DNA of 64,000 nucleotides from Pogostemon cablin (lineage: Eukaryota; Streptophyta; Magnoliopsida; Lamiales; Lamiaceae): positions 20,471,835 to 20,535,834 of the forward strand of contig CM042955.1 in the NCBI GenBank assembly GCA_023678885.1, read 5' to 3'. The position numbers and the translations under genes are program-made. This document shows, one piece after another, positions 57,257 through 64,000 of the stretch. Position 1 is the first letter of the stretch; the number at the start of each line of letters is the position of its first letter. Under the pieces are notes generated by a model. It searched no databases. It was given only the letters and a program-made list of their open reading frames with translations, and was not told where the DNA came from.

Positions 57257-59479
57257 TAGGCCTCTCACTCATTTCGCATATTCTTCAATTTCCCAATTGT
57301 TCTTCAGTTTCCTATCTTTCACTCAAACTTTTTCAACTGATCGCATAACTACAAGCAATTTTCCGAGTTCTAATTCAGAATTTAATTTCTCTAATTCAAG
57401 AAAATTTTGCCTCACAAAATGAGTTATGGCTAAAATACCATTACATATATTTATATGCTCTTGGTTTTTCCAGGTCTAGATGAATTTCACTGACCAGTAA
57501 AGCCAGATTAAGAGTTAAAAGAAGCTAAAAGTTCAAGAGACCTTAACAATAAAAAAAAAAAACCCTCAATTCCTCGTAAATTATTCTTCACCATTACTGT
57601 AGACTTTAAGATTTTTTTTATTAACTTTATTAATTTTGAAGGATAATCACTGGCGGACGCAGGCTTTTTACTGAGGGGTCCAAATTCTATATAGAGTATA
57701 ATGCATTCCTTCCGTCTCTTGTATTTTTATAATTTTTCATTTCTTCCGTTCCACTACGTTAGCAACACTACACATTACTAATATTCTTAAAAAATTAAGG
57801 GGAGACTTACTGTTAGGTTCAATAGATATTAGGATATTACTATTAGATACGTGGACTTAAAATTAATACTAACAGGTACAAAATTATATTGCACAAACTC
57901 GATTTTACCCTTCCTATTTATTCTCTACATGTCTACCATAAAAGTTGCAACAGATTGTATCATCATTCCGCATTATAACCATTTTGTGATTAAAATGATA
58001 TTTAATTTAAATTTTCAAAATCAGTCATAATTAGTTGTACATAATTTGCATTAGATTTTTGAATAAACTTCATGTCTGCACAATTAGTGATTAAGGTTGA
58101 ACAATTGACTTTATGTCTGCACAATTTGTGTATAAGACTGCACAACATTAATGTTATTAAAAGTGTATTTATTTGCTGGAAATATATTATACCTATATAT
58201 TTGTTTGATAAAAATCAGTTATTATTTTTATGCATAGATTGGTTTGTTATATAATAAATTAAATTATTGCACAATTTATTATATTATTGCACAATATGTT
58301 AAATAGTATACACAATCTATTATATTACTACACAATCAATTTTTTTTAAATATGAGAAATTAATTTTACGTATTGTATTCTTATTAAGCGTCGTTGGAAT
58401 CTTTGATTTCCAATCTATCTTCAATTTCAAGATTGGAGTTCTAAATTGATTTTCAATAACTCATTTACTAAAAAAAATCAAAGAGGGTGTGTCTTTCAAA
58501 TCCCAAAATTTTTGACACAACTTACCGATCGTGAGCTATCGACGATGACATTGTGAGTTTATTCGTGGTGTGCAACGAAGCTACGATAGATTAAAAAAAC
58601 ATAAATGATGAGTTTATTCATATTCTGCAACAACGCTGCGATAAATTAAGAAAACAGAATAAATATTCACAGCGTATAATTTGACCCAAAAATAAAGAAA
58701 TTAGTTGGGAGGGGATATAATAGATAATTAGATAATATATATATTTTCAAATATATATATAAATATTTAATTAAAAGTAGGGTTATATTAGGTATATTAT
58801 TTTAATTTTTTTGTATTCAATAGTAATATAATTGGATAAACGTATCTTAGAGTAATAATCATCATTAATATGTATCTTAGAGTAATTATTCCAAAAATGA
58901 AAATATTATAAAAACTTTTTATGTAAATAAATTCAAAAAACTTTATTTTTTTCTCTTTAAATTATCCAAAATTTTTTTATTATATTCCACATTTAAAAAA
59001 AATGGACTTTTCAAAATCCATGTGCTTACATAGTTATGTAAAACTATAAAAGATAAAGGCTATTTTATAAAATAAATATAAAGAAAAGAAAAAAAAAGTA
59101 TAATTATAAATACAAACAAAAGGAAAGGAAAATAAAAAACAGAAAACCAATGACAGAAAAGAGCTTACTCCACTCGAACACGCGACCTTTTGATTTAGCA
59201 GCGTGGAGCTAAACCACTACAGACATACCAACTTATAATTCTAGAATATTTACTATATATGTATTAAATATTTCTGAAATGTCAGGGGAACCTGTGGCCC
59301 CGGATCCTGAATAGGTCTGCCAATGGGGATAATATAGTATATTTAGATAATAAATAAATTATAAAATATGTTATGTGTTATGTATGAGTGTAAATATGTA
59401 GTTAAGATATACTTTTAGGGGATGTTTGTTTTAAGTTTAAATTGATTTTATAAATTAGTGAATAGTGTTTTTTTTTATT

Positions 59480-59705
59480 TTTGTTATGTTTGTTTTATGT
59501 TTAAGTATGGTAGGTTTAAATTTTATGTCAGTATATTAATTGAGGTGAGAGAAAAAGAGAGAGAAAGAAAGAAAAAGTATTAATTGAGGTATAGTTGTTT
59601 TTTGTTTAAGTATGATAGATTTAAACTTTATGTCAAAACGAATATTAATTGAGATGAGAGAAGAAGAGAAAGAAAGAAAGAAAAAATATTAATTGAGGAG
59701 AGATA
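59480..59705. repeat. ~105-bp direct duplication with GA-rich tracts
   Basis: TTAAGTATG(G/A)TAG(G/A)TTTAAA..TTATGTCA followed by ATTAATTGAGRTGAGAG and a GAAAGAAAGAAA tract occurs twice. Confidence 0.8.
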
Positions 59706-60256
59706 ATGCATGGTAAGTGTGGATAAATGTTAATAGGGTATGTAGGTAGATGTATATAGGAGAAATTTAAAGAAATTTATTAAATCTAAACTCGAAGATT
59801 AAACTGGAGTCAAACATCATCTTAGGGTTGGAGAGTGATGTGATGTTTACATTTTTGGATGGTAAAATTTAATGTGAAACGAACGAAATGAGAAATGTAA
59901 AATTTAATTTAGGATAAAGGGAATAATAATAACAGAAATTTTAAATAATATTATTATAGAAGAAATTGGTTTCAAGCTAGGCACGTTGTGACACAAACTT
60001 TTGTCTCGGTAATTTATGTACCAATAATACAAGTATTATAAATTATCAAAAATAAAGTTTCCTGCAAGAGGATAATTATGTGAGATGGGTCGATCCATTA
60101 TGAAAGTATGATTGTTATATAGGTAAATTATGTTAATTTGTAGTTAAAGTATAATTTTTTTAAAGTATGATATATAAATAATAAATTAAAATATTATTTT
60201 TAAAGTATTATAATGTAATATACTACAATATAGTTTAACAAATGGATTGACTTGTA
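59706..60256. other. AT-rich intergenic DNA with a MITE remnant
   Basis: At about 60066-60240 GAGATGGGTCGATCCATTAT and AAAGTATGA motifs are remains of the TCTCTTGTGAGAC MITE family. No gene. Confidence 0.5.
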
Positions 60257-60529
60257 CTCCCTCCGTCCCAATTTCAACTTCACACTTTCCGTTTTGGTCC
60301 GTCCCAAATTCAACTTCACACTTCCATAAAAGGAAAAAGTAACAAACTAATATCCCTCTAACATACTTTAATTTCAAATTTGGCATCACCTCTTTAACAC
60401 ACATAACATACTTTATCATTTATTTATTACTCAAAAATATCATACTACCCTCAAAAGAAAGTCAAAAAGTGACTTTTCTTAAACTTCGTATCTACAGTAA
60501 ACGTGAACTTGAATTTGGGACGGAGAGAG
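60257..60529. mobile_element. Stowaway-like MITE
   Basis: CTCCCTCCGTCCCAATTTC to TTTGGGACGGAGAGAG with TA flanks, 273 bp, close to the copies at 51847 and 55539. Confidence 0.9.
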
Positions 60530-61237
60530 TATCTCAAAATAGTATTCCATTATCAAAATAGTTAAGTTGTCCATAATTATTGGGAGGGAGGCACAAACAT
60601 CCCCAAAAATAAATGAAACGCTTTCAATTAATTAAAATTTTAATATCTATAGCATACTTTATGCTAGAGTATTTTAAGTAGGACAAGTATTTCTTGAAAT
60701 GAATCACATTAATTACGTGAGTTTTGGTAGTTTATATCCAGTGCGATATTTTCATGTAACATCACTTTTTAAGTTTTTTGAAATATAAAAAAAATATATA
60801 TATATATTATTATTACTTTATATTAAAAATGTTTACAGAATTGAATTTATAATGTTCCTTTTACATTAAAAAATAAGGATAAAGTAAAGACAACATAACT
60901 ACCCGCTACTTATATAAAATAACATAGTACACGTGTGAGAATATCTACGAGAACATTTTACTGCATCTTTTATTCCTTCTAATCAGAAGCGGATCTAATT
61001 GGGGCAAGTCCTGCGGCCCACCAAAAGCCCGTTATAATATATATAAATAATTTATATTTTTAAAGTTTAGCCCAATTCAAAAATATTTTAAGCCCACCCT
61101 AAAGAAGTTCAAATTTATTTTTAAGCCCACCAATTACAATAAATATTAAAAAAGTTAGCTCATTGTCCATCTATCTTTAATTGAGAAGGTGATTCTGTGT
61201 GTATAGTATACATTTTTTAATTTTTTTTAATAAAGTT

Positions 61238-62068
61238 GGCAAAAACTTGTGTGCCCCGGGTAGGGATGTAATCGAACCGAGTCGAGTCGAACACTACTAG
61301 GTTTGAGGATCGTTTGTTAAGAAATTATCGAACTCGAGCCCGAGCTCGAACTCGTCAAGAAAAAAAATATCGAACTCGAGCTCGAATTCAAACTATTTGT
61401 TAAGACTCGCGAACATGTTCACGAACACATAAAGTAACTTGTTTATGAATATATTTTCATGAACATTTAAATAATTTTGTGTCTGGATATTAAAAGAATG
61501 TTTCGTTTATAAACATTTAATGTTATTCATAATATTAAATAAACAAACTAACAAAATATAATAATAAACGGTAAAAATTATTTAAATATTTAAATAATCA
61601 CTTAAGTTATTATCATATTTGTGTGGTTTAATATAAAATATTTAATTATTGAATATCAATAAATAAATAATAATATATAATTCTAAAGAATAACTATAAA
61701 ATTTACGAACGCGTTTGCGAGCCATTAGCGAGCCTATAAACGAATATGTTCGCGAGCTTTCGAGCCGAATACCCTTAGGCTTGAGTTTGGTTTGATAAAC
61801 TATATGAACCCAAAATTCAAGTTTGGTTTGACTCGTTAAAGTTAACGAACGAGTTCGAACGAACATTTAATCAAACTGAGACTCAAATAGTTCGCGAATT
61901 GTTTGGTTTGGTTACATCCCTAACCCCGGGGCACACTGTGCACCTTTACAAATTAATATTAAATGATATACCATTTAATACTAAAAGGATATATCCTTTG
62001 ATACTAAATTGTAAACCATTTAATACTAATTTGTAACGGCGCACGGTGTGCCTCCAGGCACAAGAAAC
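61238..62068. mobile_element. Middle-layer MITE with GGCAAAAACTTGTGTGCC end
   Basis: The left end and the right part GCGCACGGTGTGCCTCCAGG match the MITE at 30775-31013, interrupted here by a younger insertion at 61261. The exact right border is uncertain. Confidence 0.6.
61261..61922. mobile_element. Innermost MITE with TAGGGATGTAATCGAACC ends
   Basis: TAGGGATGTAATCGAACC at the left, GGTTTGGTTACATCCCTA at the right. Flanking 8-mers GCCCCGGG and ACCCCGGG match at 7 of 8. 662 bp. The ends are rich in TCGAGCTCGAAC-type repeats; no coding frame. Confidence 0.85.
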
Positions 62069-62218
62069 CAACTCCTAAACTTAGCCCATCCCATTGCAGA
62101 TTTCTAGATCTGCCCCTGCTTCTAATTTAGTATAAATGTATGAAATTGAGAACACTAAAGTTAGTAAAAGAAAAAACTAAGATTGAGTTATTTGATAGTG
62201 CATAATTCGAATTGAGTG

Positions 62219-63560
62219 ATGGAGAGAATAAAGCTGGGATCGGAGGGCCTGGTGGTGTCAAAGCAAGGGCTGGGCTGCATGTCCATGTCCGACTTCTACG
62301 GCCCGCCAAAGCCCGAGCCCGAAATGATTGAACTTATCCACCGGGCCATCGACGCCGGCGTCACTTTTCTCGACACCGCCGATTACTATGGTCCCCATAC
62401 CAACGAGATTCTAATCGGAAAAGTAATTTCTACTTCTCTTTCTTCTTTCTATATTTTGTTTGAATACTACATGCATTCATCTTCCTACAAATATTGTTTT
62501 ATTAAAAAAAAAAAAAAGGCTTTGAAAGGGGTGAGGAGGGAGAAAGTGGTAATTGCAACCAAGTTCGGTATAAGACATGACAAGGATAGAGGGGAGACAG
62601 TAATCAAAGGGGATCCTGCGTACGTGAGGGCGGCATGCGAGGCGAGCCTGAGGCGACTCGACACGCCCTACATCGATCTCTACTACGTTCATCGGATCGA
62701 CAACACCATCCCCATCGAACTCACCGTGAGTACTATACATAGGATCACAGGCAAACACTTGTGTAAATCGGATTCACCGTGTAAACCTTGTGGTCCCCTA
62801 TCAATTTATTATACTCTATGTTTTGCTATGATTTAAATTAAAGGGGACCACACCATAAACCCAGTTCGCGGGAGACTAACTAAAGATCAAAACTCAACTA
62901 TCCACTAATTTATACTCCATCCGTCCCATAAACAAATTCACACTTTCTATTTTTGTCCGTTCCATAAACAAGTTCACACCCCCAAATTTTGAAATACACA
63001 CAAATCAATAACCCACAATACACTTTAATTTTAAAATCGTCACCTCTTTACAACTCACAAAACTTACTTTATAATTTATTTATTACCTAAAAATACCAAA
63101 CAAAATGTGAACTTCTTTATGGGACGGGAAGGGAGTAATATATAAGGTTTTTGATTAATTTATTTTATTGATATGTTGGAAGATGGGGGAGCTGAAGAAA
63201 CTGGTTGAAGAAGGAAAGATAAAGTACGTAGGGTTGTCGGAGGGGTCTGTTTCGACCATTAGAAGAGCTCATGCTGTTCATCCAATCACTGCTATTCAAA
63301 CTGAATGGTCACTCTGGTCTAGAGATCATATCGAGACTAAACTACTTCCTACTTGCAGGTTCTTTATTACACATCTCTAATTATCTTTTCTTTTTTTTTT
63401 TTTTAAAAAAAAGGAAGAATTATTTAACTAATTAAAATCATGTGTTGTGAGTTTCAGAGAACTTGGTATCGGGATCGTTGCTAACTGTCCACTAGGACGT
63501 GGCTTCTTTGCAGATGGTCCTAAAGTGATACAAAACTTATCTGATGACGACTTTCGTAAG
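62219..63560 (+). CDS. Aldo-keto reductase (perakine reductase / auxin-induced PCNT115-like), 5' part
   Basis: Four exons are visible: 62219-62422, 62519-62725, 63183-63358 and 63458-63560, all with GT...AG borders and consistent phase. Together they give about 230 residues. The protein starts MERIKLGSEGLVVSKQGLGC. It carries the AKR catalytic tetrad: Asp and Tyr in FLDTADYYGPHTNE, Lys in VVIATKFGIRHD, His in YYVHRIDNTIPIEL. GELKKLVEEGKIKYVGLSE and IQTEWSLWSRDHIE are further family blocks, as is CPLGRGFF in exon 4. These enzymes are cytosolic NADPH-dependent reductases of carbonyl substrates; the substrate here is unknown. The C-terminal third, with the NADP-binding loop, is not found before 64000, so the gene continues beyond the window or is truncated. 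Intron 2 contains a Stowaway-like MITE. The start is the ATG at 62219. Confidence 0.9.
62915..63135. mobile_element. Stowaway-like MITE in intron 2 of the aldo-keto reductase gene
   Basis: CTCCATCCGTCCCATAAAC to TATGGGACGGGAAGGGAG with TA flanks, 221 bp. It ends about 47 bp before the exon 3 acceptor. Confidence 0.88.
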
Positions 63561-63932
63561 GTTGGTGATTAATCATATTTAATAATTGGTTGGAAAAATT
63601 TGTGTGAAAAAACACGGGATAAGGGACGGCTTTTGAGATGGAAATACAGAATAGAGACCGTTTTTGAGAAGGGAACCTGTCCTTACTAATTTTTAGGGAC
63701 ACTTTTGAGACGAAAAATGATGTTATATATAATTTGCAAAGGAATAAATCTTGCCTGATATTGTCTCACAGACAAAATTTAATTGATACTCTGTCAAGCA
63801 AAAATAATCCCATAAGTTGTAACTATGTTTCAAATTAATTAACTTTTTCTAGACAATTCCTTAGACTATATTAGAGAGCCATGCATAAATATAATCCAAA
63901 TTTTAATTTAATGTATTATGTATAATGTCAAA
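63561..63932 (+). other. Intron 4 of the aldo-keto reductase gene (inferred)
   Basis: Starts GTTGGTGATTAATC after the exon 4 AAG. It contains a repeated GAGANGG..TTTTGAGA motif but no recognisable next exon. Confidence 0.5.
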
Positions 63933-64000
63933 GACAAAGTCTCTTGTGAGACGCTACTTTCATGAGACGGTTTGTGAGACGTGTTAAAGTATGTCGATTA
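63933..64000. mobile_element. Left end of a TCTCTTGTGAGAC MITE, cut by the window edge
   Basis: GACAAAGTCTCTTGTGAGAC, then GAGACGGTTTGTGAGACG and AAAGTATG, as in the copy at 36132-36396. Confidence 0.7.

Larger units (their letters stand above)
55258..59530. repeat. Unit 2 of the direct tandem duplication (~4.3 kb)
   Basis: Starts with the same ATATAACTACTAATCTAACT and ends TTTAAATTTTATGTCA at 59530. It is longer than unit 1 because it retains a MITE with flank (56985-57283) and a segment at 57448-57720. In unit 1 both gaps fall at short microhomologies, so deletion in unit 1 is likelier than insertion in unit 2. No gene recognised. Confidence 0.93.
60984..62118. mobile_element. hAT element with CAGAAGCGGATC/GATCTGCCCCTG ends, holding nested MITEs
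   Basis: CTTCTAAT is repeated exactly on both sides (60976-60983 and 62119-62126). The ends are imperfect inverted repeats CAGAAGCGGATCTA and TAGATCTGCCCCTG. Inside lies an element at about 61238-62068, which itself holds 61261-61922. No transposase frame. The right end is only ~100 bp before the aldo-keto reductase start codon. Confidence 0.9.

Overview
The window reads as nuclear DNA from a flowering plant, most likely a eudicot and perhaps an asterid (an impression from gene and transposon families, not a proof). It is AT-rich, gene-poor and crowded with nested plant transposons: LTR elements primed by initiator tRNA-Met, hAT and Stowaway MITEs, and a CACTA element carrying exon fragments. 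Host genes have introns with GT/AG borders and TATA boxes. There is no sign of a prokaryotic or organellar sequence.

Layout. 1-6631: a decayed Ty3/gypsy element on the minus strand, cut at 1096 by a Ty1/copia element whose 5' LTR is 171-1095. 7765-9192: a TA microsatellite, a fold-back repeat and a short type I-like MADS-box gene. 9279-12315: AT-rich DNA with hAT MITEs that have clear 8-bp target duplications. 14495-14918: the first of three TPD1-like secreted-protein genes, broken by a 13-bp deletion. 18255-23280: a three-part nest in which a fold-back hAT element holds a solo LTR and a second copy of its own family. 23390-27172: a CACTA element with dyad-repeat arrays and captured pieces of an eL18 ribosomal protein gene, probably an RSH (RelA/SpoT-like) gene, and a Shaker K+ channel gene. 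28010-29073 and 32068-32520: two intact TPD1-like genes separated by a solo gypsy LTR. 38644-39972: an intact PHT4;6-type anion (phosphate) transporter. 42647-43297: an intact serine-rich-protein gene. 46895-47697: a hAT element with an exact 8-bp duplication. 49231-49970: a gag relic. 51575-59530: a 3.7/4.3-kb direct tandem duplication of non-coding DNA. 60984-62118: nested MITEs. 62219-63560: the first four exons of an aldo-keto reductase gene that leaves the window on the right.

How it fits together. The host genes do not form an operon or an obvious pathway. The three TPD1-like genes are a dispersed local family that transposon growth has spread over 18 kb. The rest is a layered record of insertions whose order can be read: gypsy before copia; fold-back element A before the solo LTR and element B; outer hAT before inner MITE at 61 kb. 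Nothing here proves a wholly new biological system. The most unusual structures are the fold-back hAT family, whose arms are ~95-bp repeats alternating an AT hairpin with G/C-skewed tracts, and the CACTA element that combines regularly spaced 28-bp dyads with several captured host exons.
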